64,000 bases of DNA from Gryllotalpicola protaetiae (GTDB lineage Bacteria; Actinomycetota; Actinomycetes; Actinomycetales; Microbacteriaceae), in contig NZ_CP032624.1 of assembly GCF_003627055.1 (NCBI RefSeq), forward strand, positions 3,348,001 through 3,412,000. The letters are read 5' to 3'. Of this stretch, positions 29,499 to 39,330 are shown piece after piece; the stretch's first letter is position 1, and each line of letters opens with the position of its first letter. The position numbers and the translations under genes are program-made. The notes under the pieces are model-generated. The model ran no database searches. It worked only from the letters and a program-made list of their open reading frames with translations, and was not told the origin of the DNA.

Positions 29499-30821
29499 TC
29501 AGCGCCGTCGGATGATGCGCTTCAGCTTCTCCCACCGGGAGGCGATGTCGCGCTCGTTGCCGTGATCGGTCGGCCGGTAGTACTCGACGTTCTTCAGCGT
29601 GTCGGGCAGGTACTGCTGCGTGACCACCCCCAGCTCGTCGTCGTGCGGGTAGACATACCCCTTGCCGTGCCCGAGCTTCTTCGCGCCCGCATAATGCGCG
29701 TCACGGAGGTGCTTGGGCACGCGGCCGGCCTTGCCCGCCCGCACGTCGGCGATGGCGGCGTCGAGCGCCATGTAGCTGGCGTTCGACTTCGGCGCGGTGG
29801 CCAGGTGCACCGTGGCCTGCGCGAGCGGGATGCGCCCCTCGGGCATCCCGATGTACTGCACGGCATCCGCCGCGGCGACCGCCACGCCGAGCGCCGTCGG
29901 GTCTGCCATGCCGATGTCCTCTGACGCCGAGACGATGAGGCGGCGGGCGATGAACCGCGGGTCCTCCCCCGCCTCGATCATGCGCGCCAGGTAGTGCAGC
30001 GCGGCATCCGCGTCGGACCCCCTGATCGACTTGATGAACGCGCTGATGACGTCGTAGTGCTCGTCGCCCTGGCGGTCGTAGCGCAGCAGGGCGCGGTCGA
30101 CCGCCCGAGACACCTGCTCGGCTGTGATGACGGTCTGCTGTTCGGAGTCGGCCGTGATGGACGCCGCCTCGAGCGCCGTCAGCGCGCGCCGCGCGTCGCC
30201 CGATGACAGCTGGACGATCGCAGCCCTGGCCTCCTGCTCGAGCTCGAAACGGCCGGCGAGCCCGCGCGGGTCGGCGACGGCCCTGTCGACGAGCGTGCCG
30301 AGATCGTCGGCGGTCAGCGTCTCGAGGGTGAGCAGCAGCGAGCGCGACAGCAGCGGCGAGATGACGGAGAAAGACGGATTCTCGGTGGTGGCGGCGACCA
30401 GGATGACCCAGCCGTTCTCGACGCCGGGGAGCAGCGCGTCCTGCTGGGCCTTCGTGAACCGGTGGATCTCGTCGAGGAAGAGGACCGTCGAGATGCCGTA
30501 GAGGTCGCGGTTCGACATCGCCTCGTCCATCACCTGGCGCACGTCGCGCACGCCGGCCGTCACGGCAGAGAGCTCGACGAATCGCCGGCCGGACGAATGC
30601 GCGATGACCTGTGCCAGCGTGGTCTTGCCCGTGCCGGGCGGCCCCCAGAGGATGACGGAGACCGAGCCGCGCTCGCCCGTCTTGTCGTTGGCGAGCGCGA
30701 CGAGCGGCGAGCCGGGCGTGAGCAGGTGGTGCTGACCGGCGACCTCGTCGAGGCTCTTCGGCCGCATGCGCACCGCGAGCGGGGTGGCGCCGCTGCGCAG
30801 ACCCACCCGTGTGTCAGACAT
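29499..30821 (-). CDS. rarA: Replication-associated recombination protein RarA (MgsA) AAA+ ATPase
   Basis: AAA+ clamp-loader-like ATPase acting at stalled replication forks. 440 aa. Walker [14 protein letters not shown] near residue 60, Walker B FLDEIHRF near residue 113, sensor [16 protein letters not shown]. The C-terminal tetramerisation region has [29 protein letters not shown] start. Convergent with gap and divergent from the cyclophilin gene. Confidence 0.95.
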   Translation of the reverse strand: MSDTRVGLRSGATPLAVRMRPKSLDEVAGQHHLLTPGSPLVALANDKTGERGSVSVILWGPPGTGKTTLAQVIAHSSGRRFVELSAVTAGVRDVRQVMDEAMSNRDLYGISTVLFLDEIHRFTKAQQDALLPGVENGWVILVAATTENPSFSVISPLLSRSLLLTLETLTADDLGTLVDRAVADPRGLAGRFELEQEARAAIVQLSSGDARRALTALEAASITADSEQQTVITAEQVSRAVDRALLRYDRQGDEHYDVISAFIKSIRGSDADAALHYLARMIEAGEDPRFIARRLIVSASEDIGMADPTALGVAVAAADAVQYIGMPEGRIPLAQATVHLATAPKSNASYMALDAAIADVRAGKAGRVPKHLRDAHYAGAKKLGHGKGYVYPHDDELGVVTQQYLPDTLKNVEYYRPTDHGNERDIASRWEKLKRIIRRR

Positions 30822-30884
30822 AGAACAAGCTTACGAGTGTCCGTCGATTTCGACGTACATATCCACACCCGATAAAGTGCGCGG

Positions 30885-31706
30885 GTGGCACCCTCGAAGA
30901 ACGACCGCGACGCCCGCATCGCCCGCGAGCGACTGCGTGCGTACCAGGCCAGGCAGACCGTTCACGAGACGGGCCGGAAGCGCCGCCGCCGCGACAACCT
31001 GATCGCCGGCATCGCGATCGTCATCGTGGCTGCTGCGGCGATCGGCGCGCAGCTCGCCTATTTCGGAGTGGGTCCCGGAAAGCCGGAGGCCAAGCCCGCA
31101 TCGACCGCCACGGCGACGCCTACGCCCACCCCGACTGCCACCAACGCCAACCAGGGCGACGTCCCTGACAAGTCGATCGCCGACGGCCGCGACTGGACGG
31201 GGACGCTGACGCTCAACAGCGACATCCCGTTGGGGGTCACGCTCGACGGCAAGGCGGCGCCGCAGGGCGCGTCGGCCGTGATCAGCCTGATTCAGAACGG
31301 CTTCTACGCCGGCACGGTGTGTCACCGCCTGACCACGGGCGACGACTTCAAAGTGCTGCAGTGCGGCGGCGCGAAGACCGTGGCAGACGGTCCGACGGGC
31401 GGCCCCGGCTTCAGCTTCGGGCCGATCGAGAACGCGCCGAGCGACAACGTCTACAAGAAGGGCGTCATCGCGCTCGCTCGCCAGAGCGGCAATGCGTACA
31501 GCAACGGCAGCCAGTTCTTCATCGTCTACGGCGACACGACGATCCCGGCGGACTCCGCGGGCGGATACACGGTCGTGGGCCAGGTCACGAGCGGCCTCGA
31601 CAAGCTGATCAGCGACATCGCCGACAAGGGCCAGGACAACAGCAACGGGCAGGGCGACGGCGTTCCGACCGTGCCGACGACCATCACCGGGTTCACGATC
31701 AAGTAG
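30885..31706 (+). CDS. Membrane-anchored cyclophilin-type peptidyl-prolyl isomerase
   Basis: 273 aa from a GTG. Basic N-terminus, then one transmembrane helix (residues ~41-60, IAGIAIVIVAAAAIGAQLAYF). A Pro/Thr/Ala linker with TPTPTPTAT leads to a cyclophilin domain (residues ~100-270) with VCHRLTTGDDFKVLQCG and NGSQFFIVYGDT. The domain should face outside and assist folding of exported proteins. The family Arg of the FHRV motif is kept (CHRL). Single gene, divergent from rarA. Confidence 0.92.
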   Translation: MAPSKNDRDARIARERLRAYQARQTVHETGRKRRRRDNLIAGIAIVIVAAAAIGAQLAYFGVGPGKPEAKPASTATATPTPTPTATNANQGDVPDKSIADGRDWTGTLTLNSDIPLGVTLDGKAAPQGASAVISLIQNGFYAGTVCHRLTTGDDFKVLQCGGAKTVADGPTGGPGFSFGPIENAPSDNVYKKGVIALARQSGNAYSNGSQFFIVYGDTTIPADSAGGYTVVGQVTSGLDKLISDIADKGQDNSNGQGDGVPTVPTTITGFTIK

Positions 31707-31799
31707 GCCGCGACACCCCGGGGTGGGGTGCAATAGGCTGGCGGGCGAGTGTCAGCATCGGCCTTCCCCTGGGCCGATCCGTGAGCAAGGTGGAGCATC

Positions 31800-33029
31800 T
31801 TGTCCGATTCCCAACAGCAGCCCTGGGGCCGTGTGGCCGAGGACGGCACCGTCTACGTGCGCGAAGGCGACGGTGAGCGCGCCGTCGGCGAGTTCCCCGG
31901 TGCAACCGCAGAAGAGGCTCTGGCGTATTACGAGCGGAAGTTCGCCGACCTCGCCGGCCAGGTGTCGATCCTCGAGCAGCGTGCGCGGCGTGGCGCCCCA
32001 GCCGCGGACGTCGCGAAGTCGGTGGCGACGCTGAAGTCGAGCATCGTCGGCGCGAGCGCCGTCGGCGATCTGGCCTCGCTCGAGGCGCGGCTCGACAAGC
32101 TGGGCGGCGCGGTCGAAGAGCTCACCGAGCAGCAGAGCGCAGAGGCCAAGGCGGCCCTCGCGGACGCCCTCGCCGTGCGCGAGCAGATCGTCGTCGAGGT
32201 CGAGGCCCTGGCCGCAGAGGACCCGGCGAAGACCCAGTGGAAGCGCACCAGCGCACAGCTCGACGAGCTGTTCGGGCGCTGGCAGCAGCACCAGAAGGAC
32301 GGACCCCGTCTTCCCAAGAACGAGGCCAACGAGCTGTGGAAGCGCTTCAGGGGCGCGCGTTCGGTGATCGAGCGCAACCGCAAGGCGTTCTTCGCAGAGC
32401 TCGACTCGCAGCACCGCGATGCGCGCACCATCAAGGCGACGCTGATCGAGCGCGCAGAGGCGCTCGTGCCGCGCGGAATCGACGGCATCCCGCAGTACCG
32501 GGAGCTGCTCGACGAGTGGAAGCGCGCGGGCCGCGCAGGCAAGCGCGACGACGACGCGCTGTGGGCCCGCTTCAAGGCAGCCGGCGACCAGATCTACGCG
32601 GCCAAGGCAGAGGCCGACACGATCGAGAACGAGGAGTACTCCGCGAACCTCGACGCCAAGCTCGCGCTGCTCGCCGAGGCCGAGCCGCTCGCCGGCGAGA
32701 GCGACCGCGACGTCGCGAAGGCGAAGCTGCTCGACATCCAGCGCCGATGGGACGAGATCGGCCGCGTGCCGCGCGAGCAGGTGCGCCCGATCGAAGACCG
32801 CCTGCGCCGCGTCGAGGCCGCCGTGCGCAAGCTCGACGAGGAGCACTGGCGCGCGAACAATCCAGAGAAGCAGGCGCGCAGCGCCGGCCTCGCGGCCCAG
32901 CTCACCGAAGCGATCGAGCGGCTCGAGTCGGAGCTCGCCGACGCGCAGGCCTCAGGCGACACGAAGGCGATCGCCGACGCGCAGGAGGCCATCGACGCTC
33001 GCAAGGCGTGGCTGAACGCGCTTCGATAG
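31800..33029 (+). CDS. DUF349 coiled-coil protein
   Basis: 409 aa from a TTG at 31800 that follows a strong AAGGTGGAG Shine-Dalgarno; no nearby ATG or GTG fits as well. It is highly charged and helical, with repeated DUF349-type segments of the pattern WKR.S..LDELF.RW and W..RFK.AGDQIY (for example at residues ~145-175 and ~235-265). The family is widespread in actinobacteria and gammaproteobacteria. The function is not established. A strong terminator follows 17 nt after the stop. Confidence 0.88.
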   Translation: MSDSQQQPWGRVAEDGTVYVREGDGERAVGEFPGATAEEALAYYERKFADLAGQVSILEQRARRGAPAADVAKSVATLKSSIVGASAVGDLASLEARLDKLGGAVEELTEQQSAEAKAALADALAVREQIVVEVEALAAEDPAKTQWKRTSAQLDELFGRWQQHQKDGPRLPKNEANELWKRFRGARSVIERNRKAFFAELDSQHRDARTIKATLIERAEALVPRGIDGIPQYRELLDEWKRAGRAGKRDDDALWARFKAAGDQIYAAKAEADTIENEEYSANLDAKLALLAEAEPLAGESDRDVAKAKLLDIQRRWDEIGRVPREQVRPIEDRLRRVEAAVRKLDEEHWRANNPEKQARSAGLAAQLTEAIERLESELADAQASGDTKAIADAQEAIDARKAWLNALR

Positions 33030-33043
33030 GCAGTTCTCCACAG

Positions 33044-33070
33044 AAGGGCCCGGGTTCGCCCGGGCCTTTT
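33044..33070 (+). terminator. Rho-independent terminator after the DUF349 gene
   Basis: GGCCCGGG (33047-33054), TTCG tetraloop, CCCGGGCC (33059-33066), then TTTT. It is a perfect 8-bp GC stem with a stable UUCG loop and a U-run, placed 17 nt after the DUF349 stop. Confidence 0.9.
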
Positions 33071-33093
33071 CTGCACCTGGGAGGCTTGCCGCT

Positions 33094-33630
33094 ATGCGCT
33101 ACTCCCCCGTGCTCACGCGCCTCGACTTCCCTGTCGCCGAGCTGTCCGCACTGCGGCTCGACGGCGAGGCGTTCGCGCTCGACGAGGCCGTGATCGCCGT
33201 CGACGAGCCCGAGCTCGCGGTGAATCGCGCAGCCGCGCTCGCGGGCCTGTTCAGCGCGCGCATGGTGGCCGAGCTCGACACTGCGCTCTGGGTGTATGGA
33301 TGCCTGGACCGGCCACCCCTCGTCCACACCGGCTCGATCCGCCGTGACGCTCGAGGTCGTCTGCTGTCGACGACGCGCATCACTCTGCGCGAGACGACCG
33401 TGCCCGACGAGGACCTCGTCTCGCTCGCCGGCATCCGCCTCACCTCGCGCGGCCGTACCGCGGTCGATGTCGCGCTGCTCGACGCTGTGTCGGCCGAGCG
33501 CGAGGCGGCCGCGCGCGGGCTGCTGCGCTCCCCTGCGGTGGTGGCCGAGTCCATCACGATCGCGCTCGGCCTCGGCCACACTCCGGGCAAGCTCCGCGCC
33601 CTCGAACGCCTTAGGGAGTGGGGTGCGTGA
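33094..33630 (+). CDS. AbiEi-antitoxin-like protein (tentative)
   Basis: 178 aa, ATG preceded by GGGAGG. The segment LVHTGSIRRDARGRLLSTTRITLRETTVPDEDLVSLAGIRLTSRGRTAVDVALL resembles the C-terminal part of actinobacterial AbiEi-like proteins (wing followed by a tsp.RTAvDlA-type helix). The N-terminal winged helix is not obvious and no AbiEii-type nucleotidyltransferase partner is next to it, so a toxin-antitoxin role is doubtful. It lies between a terminator and the convergent rel gene. Confidence 0.6.
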   Translation: MRYSPVLTRLDFPVAELSALRLDGEAFALDEAVIAVDEPELAVNRAAALAGLFSARMVAELDTALWVYGCLDRPPLVHTGSIRRDARGRLLSTTRITLRETTVPDEDLVSLAGIRLTSRGRTAVDVALLDAVSAEREAAARGLLRSPAVVAESITIALGLGHTPGKLRALERLREWGA

Positions 33631-33676
33631 CGTCCGCGCATGGCTCGGCCACAGCGACGCGGCGGCGTGTATGGCG

Positions 33677-33705
33677 CCTCGCGCAACGACTCACGCCGCG
33701 CGAGG
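33677..33705. terminator. Inverted repeat between convergent genes
   Basis: CCTCGCGC (33677-33684) pairs with GCGCGAGG (33698-33705) around a 13-nt loop, in the 85-nt gap between two converging genes. There is no T-run on either side, so a terminator role for one or both genes is only probable. Confidence 0.35.
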
Positions 33706-33715
33706 AGCGGCGGGA

Positions 33716-35965
33716 CTAGCCAGCAGAGACCCGATAGACGTCGTAGACGGCGTCGATGCGGCGCACGGCGTTCAGCACGCGGTCGAGGTGGGTTGTGTCG
33801 CCCATCTCGAACACATATCGCGAGAGCGCGAGCCGGTCCTGCGAAGTCGAGACCGTCGCCGACAGGATGTTGACGTGGTGCTCCGACAGCACCCGCGTGA
33901 TGTCGGACAGCAGCCCGGAGCGGTCAAGCGCCTCGACCTGGATCTGCACCAGGAAGACACCCTTGTTCTCTTCGGCCCACTCGACGTCGATCATGCGCTC
34001 GGGCTGATCCATCAGGCTCTTGACGTTCTGGCAGCTGGCCTGGTGCACCGAGACGCCCGCGCCTCGGGTGATGAAGCCGACGATCTCGTCGCCGGGCACC
34101 GGCGTGCAGCATTTCGCGAGCTTGACGAGGATGTCGGGCGCACCGCGCACGAGCACTCCGGAGTCGCTCGAGCTGCGCGGCCGCCGGCCGCGGACGATCG
34201 GTGCGGCCTCGGCGACCGTGCTCTCGGTCTCGGTCTGCAGGCCGCTGACGAGCTTCTCGAGCACCGACTGGGTCGACACATGGCCCTCGCCGACCGCCGC
34301 ATACAGCGCCTCGACACCCTCGAGGTGCAGGGTCTGGGCGACGTCGGCCAAAGAATCCGCGCTCATCAGCCTGGTGAGCGGCAGGTTCTGCTTGCGCATG
34401 GCGCGCGCGATCGCGTCTTTGCCCTGCTCGATCGCCTCATCGCGGCGCTCTTTCGTGAACCACTGCTTGATCTTGCTGCGCGCGCGCGGGCTCTGGACGA
34501 AGTTCAGCCAGTCCTGACTGGGGCCGGCGTCCGGGTTCTTCGAGGTGAACACCTCGACGACGTCGCCCGTCGACAGGCCGGAGTCGAGCGGCACGAGCCG
34601 CCCGTTGACCTTCGCGCCCATGGTGCGGTGGCCCACCTCGGTGTGCACCGCGTACGCGAAGTCGACCGGCGTCGCACCCTGCGGCAGACCGATGACCTTG
34701 CCCTTCGGGGTGAAGACGTAGACCTCTTTCGCACCGATCTCGTAGCGCAGCGAGTCGAGGAACTCGCTCGGGTCCTCGGTCTCGGCCTGCCAGTCGGTGA
34801 TGTGCGCGAGCCAGGTCAGGTCGGCATCCGCGTTGGTCTTGTCGTCTTTGCCGCCCGCCGCGCGCTCTTTGTACTTGAAGTGCGCCGCGACGCCGTACTC
34901 GGCGCGCTGGTGCATCTCCTCCGTGCGGATCTGGATCTCGACGGCGCGGCCGCCCGGGCCGATCACGGTCGTGTGCAGCGACTGGTACAGGTTGTACTTC
35001 GGCGTCGCGATGTAGTCCTTGAAGCGGCCCGGCATCGGGGTCCACCTGGCGTGGATCTGGCCGAGCACCGCGTAGCAGTCCCGCACCGTGTTGACGAGCA
35101 CGCGGATGCCGACGAGGTCGTAGATCTCGTCGAACTCGCGCCCGCGCACGACCATCTTCTGGTAGATCGAGTAGTACTGCTTCGGCCGCCCGACGACCTT
35201 GCCGCGGATGCGCGCGCCGCGCAGGTCCTCGTCGATCGCGTCGATCACCTGCTGAACGACCCGCTCGCGCTCGGGCGAGCGCTGCTTCACGAGGTTCTCG
35301 ATCTCGACGTAGAGCTTCGGCTGCAGCACCGCGAAGCTCAGGTCTTCGAGCTCGGACTTGATGGTCTGGATTCCGAGGCGGTGCGCGAGCGGCGCGTAGA
35401 TCTCGAGGGTCTCCTTCGCCTTCCGCTCGGCGTTGGCGGTCGGCATGAAGCCCCAGGTGCGAGCGTTGTGCAGACGGTCGGCGAGCTTGATCACCAGCAC
35501 GCGGATGTCCTTCGACATCGCGATGATCATCTTCCGCACCGTCTCGGCCTGGGCGCTGTCGCCGTACTTGACCTTGTCGAGCTTCGTGACGCCGTCGACC
35601 AGCATCGCGATCTCGGTGCCGAAATCCGCGGTGAGCTGATCGAGGCCGTAGTCGGTGTCCTCGACGGTGTCGTGCAGCAGCGCCGCCGCGACGGTCTTCG
35701 AGCCGATGCCGAGATCGGCGAGGATCTGGGCGACGGCAAGCGGATGCGTGATGTACGGCTCCCCGCTGCGGCGGGTCTGCCCGGCGTGCGCCTTCTCCGC
35801 CGTGGCATACGCCCGCTCGATCAGCGCGATGTCTGCGCGCGGGTGGTGCTGGCGCACGGTGCGCAGCAGCGTGTCGAGCGCGCCGTTCTGCACCGAACGG
35901 GAGAACAGGCGAGGCACGAGACGGCGCAGTGAGGCGGTCTGGTTGCTCGTCGTGGTATCGACCAT
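33716..35965 (-). CDS. rel: Bifunctional (p)ppGpp synthetase/hydrolase Rel
   Basis: Makes and degrades the stringent-response alarmone. 749 aa from the ATG at 35963-35965, preceded by AAAGGAGG. N-terminal HD hydrolase domain (ITHPLAVAQILADLG, AALLHDTVEDT, KLADRLHN). The synthetase domain carries PMPGRFKDYIATPK, and the RFKD form marks a bifunctional enzyme. TGS domain (VFTPKGKVIGLPQGATPVDFAYAVHTEVGH) and C-terminal zinc-finger and ACT regions follow. It lies 22 nt after secF on the same strand, the usual secD-secF-rel order. Confidence 0.96.
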   Translation of the reverse strand: MVDTTTSNQTASLRRLVPRLFSRSVQNGALDTLLRTVRQHHPRADIALIERAYATAEKAHAGQTRRSGEPYITHPLAVAQILADLGIGSKTVAAALLHDTVEDTDYGLDQLTADFGTEIAMLVDGVTKLDKVKYGDSAQAETVRKMIIAMSKDIRVLVIKLADRLHNARTWGFMPTANAERKAKETLEIYAPLAHRLGIQTIKSELEDLSFAVLQPKLYVEIENLVKQRSPERERVVQQVIDAIDEDLRGARIRGKVVGRPKQYYSIYQKMVVRGREFDEIYDLVGIRVLVNTVRDCYAVLGQIHARWTPMPGRFKDYIATPKYNLYQSLHTTVIGPGGRAVEIQIRTEEMHQRAEYGVAAHFKYKERAAGGKDDKTNADADLTWLAHITDWQAETEDPSEFLDSLRYEIGAKEVYVFTPKGKVIGLPQGATPVDFAYAVHTEVGHRTMGAKVNGRLVPLDSGLSTGDVVEVFTSKNPDAGPSQDWLNFVQSPRARSKIKQWFTKERRDEAIEQGKDAIARAMRKQNLPLTRLMSADSLADVAQTLHLEGVEALYAAVGEGHVSTQSVLEKLVSGLQTETESTVAEAAPIVRGRRPRSSSDSGVLVRGAPDILVKLAKCCTPVPGDEIVGFITRGAGVSVHQASCQNVKSLMDQPERMIDVEWAEENKGVFLVQIQVEALDRSGLLSDITRVLSEHHVNILSATVSTSQDRLALSRYVFEMGDTTHLDRVLNAVRRIDAVYDVYRVSAG

Positions 35966-35987
35966 CAGCACCGCCTCCTTTAGGCCA

Positions 35988-37001
35988 TTATCGCGTGACT
36001 GCCACGTTCTCCGCGCCGACGGGGGCCTTTGCACGGGCAGCGAGCACGCGCTTGTCATGTTTCGCGATCGCCGGCTCGCCCTGCCGCAGCCACGCGTACA
36101 ACGGTGCGGCCACGAAGACGGTCGAGTAGGTGCCGATCAGGATGCCGGTGAAGAGCGCGAGCGAGATGTCTTCGAGGGTGGTCGCGTTCAGCACGAAACC
36201 GCCGATGAAGAGGATGCCGGCGACTGGCAGCGCCGCGATGACCGCGGTGTTGATCGAGCGCACGAGCGTCTGGTTGACCGCGAGGTTCACCGACTCGCCG
36301 AAGGTGCGGGCGAGCTTCTCGACGTCCTCCGTCGTGTTCTCGCGAACCTTGTCGAAGACGACGACGGTGTCGTAGAGCGAATAGCCGAGGATCGTGAGGA
36401 AGCCGATCACCGTGGCCGGGGTGATCTCGAACCCGGTGAGGGCGTATACGCCGGCCGTGAAGATCAGGTCGTGGAACAGCGTGATGATCGCCGACAGCGA
36501 CATCTTCCAGGTGCGGAAGTACAGCGCCATGCCGATGAACGCGAGGGCGAGGAAGACGCCGAGGCCCTCGAGGGCCTTCCGCGACACGTCCTGGCCCCAG
36601 GCCGGCCCGATGAACGACGAGGTGATCTCGTCGGCGCTGACGTCGTACGCCGCGGCGAGGTTGTTCGTCACCTGCTTGGTCTGGCCGGTGGTCAGCTGGT
36701 CGGTGGTGACGCGGATGCCGGTGCGGTTGACGACCGACACCTGGACAACGGCGCCCGACTTGACCTCGTGCACCGCCTGTGTCGCGACCGACTGGTCGGT
36801 GGTGTGCACGTTGGAGATCTGGAACTGCGACCCGCCGCGGAAGTCGATGCCCCAGTTGAACCCGCGCACGACGGGGATGAGGATGCAGAGGATCATGAGC
36901 ACGGCCGAGATGCCGAGCCACAGATTCTTGCGCTGGACGAACTTGACCGAACGGGCGCCCGTGAAGAGGTCGTTGCCGAACCGCTGGAATGGGGAGGGCA
37001 T
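35988..37001 (-). CDS. secF: Protein translocase subunit SecF
   Basis: Integral membrane partner of SecD that uses the proton gradient to complete preprotein export. 337 aa, six transmembrane segments. Conserved FNWGIDFRGGSQFQ after TM1, GFLTILGYSLYDTVVVFDKVREN in the TM region, and TSIN-like RSINTAVIAALPV. ATG start sharing one nucleotide with the secD stop. Confidence 0.95.
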   Translation of the reverse strand: MPSPFQRFGNDLFTGARSVKFVQRKNLWLGISAVLMILCILIPVVRGFNWGIDFRGGSQFQISNVHTTDQSVATQAVHEVKSGAVVQVSVVNRTGIRVTTDQLTTGQTKQVTNNLAAAYDVSADEITSSFIGPAWGQDVSRKALEGLGVFLALAFIGMALYFRTWKMSLSAIITLFHDLIFTAGVYALTGFEITPATVIGFLTILGYSLYDTVVVFDKVRENTTEDVEKLARTFGESVNLAVNQTLVRSINTAVIAALPVAGILFIGGFVLNATTLEDISLALFTGILIGTYSTVFVAAPLYAWLRQGEPAIAKHDKRVLAARAKAPVGAENVAVTR

Positions 37002-38746
37002 CAGTCGTCCTTTCCGTTACGACGGGTGCCGGCGGCCGCGAGCTCCGCGGCCTTCCGCTCGGCGATGGTCTGGCGCTTGGCGGCTTCACGGCTGCTCGAG
37101 GCGAGCTTGCCCGCGCCGACCGCCGTGGAGGGCCGGAACTGGCCGGCGCCACGGTAGACGGCGCCGAGCGCCGTCGGGTCGAGGCCGGAGAGCTTGTGCC
37201 CTGAGGCGAAGAACTCGGTGCGCGCGAACAGCTGCATGATCGGGTGCGTGAAGAGCACCACGATGATCACGTCGAGGATCGTCGTGAGGCCGAGCGTGAA
37301 GGCGAAGCCCTGCACGTCGCCGACGGCGAAGATGTAGAGCACGACGGCCGCGAGCAGGTTCGTGGTCTTCGCGGCGTACACCGTGCGGCGGGCGCGCTTC
37401 CAGCCCGCCTCGACGGCGGATTCGAGACCCCTGCCCTCGCGCAGCTCGTCGCGTATTCGCTCGAAGTACACGATGAACGAGTCGGCGGTGAAGCCGATCG
37501 CGACGATGAGGCCGGCGACGCCGGCGAGCGAGAGCCGGTAGCCCATCTGCCACGACAGCAGCGAGATCGTCAGGTAGCTGAGCGCCGCCGCGATCACGAG
37601 CGACGCGATCGTCACGAAGCCGAGCGTGCGGTACTGGAACAGCGTGTAGATGAAGACCAGCAGCAGGCCGATCGCGCCGGCGATCACGCCCGAGAGCAGC
37701 TGGGCGGAGCCGAGCGTCGCCGAGATCGTGTTGGAGCTCTGCACCTTGAAGCTCACCGGCAGCGCGCCGAACTTGAGCTGGTTGGCGAGCGTCTGAGCGC
37801 TCGCCTGGGTGAAGCTGCCCGTGATCTGCGAGGTGTTGCCGGTGATGATGCCCTGCATCTGCGGCGCCTCGAGCACCCGGCCGTCGAGCACGAACGCGAA
37901 CTGCGAGCGAGGGTCGTTGGTGCCGGCCGACTGCGCGGCGACGTAGTAGCCGTTGAGGCGCTGACTGACCTTGTCGAACGCCTTCGCGCCCGTCGAGTTG
38001 AACGTCAGGTTGACGCCCCACTGGCCGGTGGTGACGCCCTGCTGGCTCGAGATCATGCCCGCCGTGGCGTTCGTGATGTCGCTGCCCTGCACCTCGACCG
38101 GGCCGAGCAGGTACTTGGTCTGGCCCGCGTCATCGCAGGTGACGAGCGGCTCGCCCGCGGGGGCGACGTTGGTCGTGGCGTCCTTCAGGGTCGCGCAGTC
38201 GAACGCGTCGTACTTGGCCTGCAGGTACGGCGTGACCCAGCTGGGGTCGCTCGCATCGGTCGGCTTCGCCGTCGGCGTGTTCGCGAGGGTCGGCGCGGGT
38301 GTCGGGTACGGCGTCTGCTTGCCGTCCTGCCCGGTGAAGGAGGTCGTCGCGGGGCTCTCGGCCAGCAGCACCGGCCGCAGCTCCATCTTCGACGAGGCCT
38401 CGATGCGCTGCTTCGTGGCGTCGTCGAGGCGGCCGGGCACGTCGACGACGATGTTCGTGTTGCCCTGAGTCGAGACGGTGGCCTCCGAGACACCCGAGGC
38501 GTTGACGCGCTGGCGGATGATCGAGACCGCCTGGTCGAGCTCGTCGCTCGTGATCTGCTGGTTGCCCGCGAGCGCCGGGGTCAGGATGACCTCGGTGCCG
38601 CCCTGCAAGTCGAGGCCGAGCTTGGGGGCGACGGTCGCGCTGCCCCAGAGCACGCCGCTGGTGAGCGCGGCGGCGAGGGCGACGACGAGCACGCCCAGCC
38701 AGATCAGGGAGCGGGACGCGTGCCGAACAGGTGACGTCTTGGCCAC
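37001..38746 (-). CDS. secD: Protein translocase subunit SecD
   Basis: 581 aa from a GTG at 38744-38746. TM1 is followed by LGLDLQGGTEVILTPAL and a large external domain (residues ~60-375), then five C-terminal transmembrane helices with VGFTADSFIVYFERIRDELREG, where the conserved Asp of the family sits. The external region between residues ~145 and 215 is long and Pro/Thr-rich, with a Cys pair (FDCATLKD and LVTCDDAG). A basic C-terminal tail follows. Operon yajC-secD-secF. Confidence 0.95.
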   Translation of the reverse strand: MAKTSPVRHASRSLIWLGVLVVALAAALTSGVLWGSATVAPKLGLDLQGGTEVILTPALAGNQQITSDELDQAVSIIRQRVNASGVSEATVSTQGNTNIVVDVPGRLDDATKQRIEASSKMELRPVLLAESPATTSFTGQDGKQTPYPTPAPTLANTPTAKPTDASDPSWVTPYLQAKYDAFDCATLKDATTNVAPAGEPLVTCDDAGQTKYLLGPVEVQGSDITNATAGMISSQQGVTTGQWGVNLTFNSTGAKAFDKVSQRLNGYYVAAQSAGTNDPRSQFAFVLDGRVLEAPQMQGIITGNTSQITGSFTQASAQTLANQLKFGALPVSFKVQSSNTISATLGSAQLLSGVIAGAIGLLLVFIYTLFQYRTLGFVTIASLVIAAALSYLTISLLSWQMGYRLSLAGVAGLIVAIGFTADSFIVYFERIRDELREGRGLESAVEAGWKRARRTVYAAKTTNLLAAVVLYIFAVGDVQGFAFTLGLTTILDVIIVVLFTHPIMQLFARTEFFASGHKLSGLDPTALGAVYRGAGQFRPSTAVGAGKLASSSREAAKRQTIAERKAAELAAAGTRRNGKDD

Positions 38747-38812
38747 GGGCGGGACTCAGCTTTCTGCCGCAGGCGGTAGGGACCACCGTGCGGCTGGGAG
38801 TTGGAGCGGGAC

Positions 38813-39238
38813 TTACTCGTCGTTCTTGCTCGGCTGGATGCGCTCGCCGAACTCGGGCTTCTGGTCGGCGGTCTTCGCCGCCTGGGCCTGAGCCTCGGCG
38901 TTCGCCTGCTCGACGGCGCTCGCGGTGGTCGCGTCGGTCGAGTTCGCGTCGTCGTCGACGGATGCCTGAGCGGGCGTCTCGATGCGGGAGATCGCCTGGC
39001 GGTGAACGGTGAGGAACTGCCCGGGCGCGGTCTCGAGGACGACCTTGTTGTTCTCGAGGTCGACGGACTCGATGGTTCCGAAGATGCCGGAGTTCGTCAT
39101 GATCTCGACGCCCTTGACGAGCTGTGACGACTTCTCGGCCTCATCGCGCTGACGCTTGCGATTGTTGCGCCACGTCCAGAAGAAGAAGAACCCGACGATG
39201 ACGACCATCAAGACGATGAGGGTGGGGTTACTGCCCAT
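38813..39238 (-). CDS. yajC: Preprotein translocase subunit YajC
   Basis: 141 aa. One N-terminal transmembrane helix (residues ~7-22, LIVLMVVIVGFFFFWTW) and a small cytosolic domain with IMTNSGIFGTIESVDLENNKVVLETAPGQFLTVHRQAI, typical of YajC. An alanine/glutamate-rich tail follows. It begins the yajC-secD-secF operon, 91 nt after ruvB. Confidence 0.94.
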   Translation of the reverse strand: MGSNPTLIVLMVVIVGFFFFWTWRNNRKRQRDEAEKSSQLVKGVEIMTNSGIFGTIESVDLENNKVVLETAPGQFLTVHRQAISRIETPAQASVDDDANSTDATTASAVEQANAEAQAQAAKTADQKPEFGERIQPSKNDE

Positions 39239-39330
39239 GAAGGGGAAGTCCTTTCGGTGTGAGGGAGCCGCTCAACGGTCGGAGCACGGCCTCACGCGGG
39301 GATTGCGGGCCGATCTGGCCCTTCGCAGGA

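Noticed and set aside
33094-33630. Complete AbiE toxin-antitoxin system
   Set aside because: No AbiEii-type nucleotidyltransferase gene next to the AbiEi-like gene, and its N-terminal winged helix is not clear.
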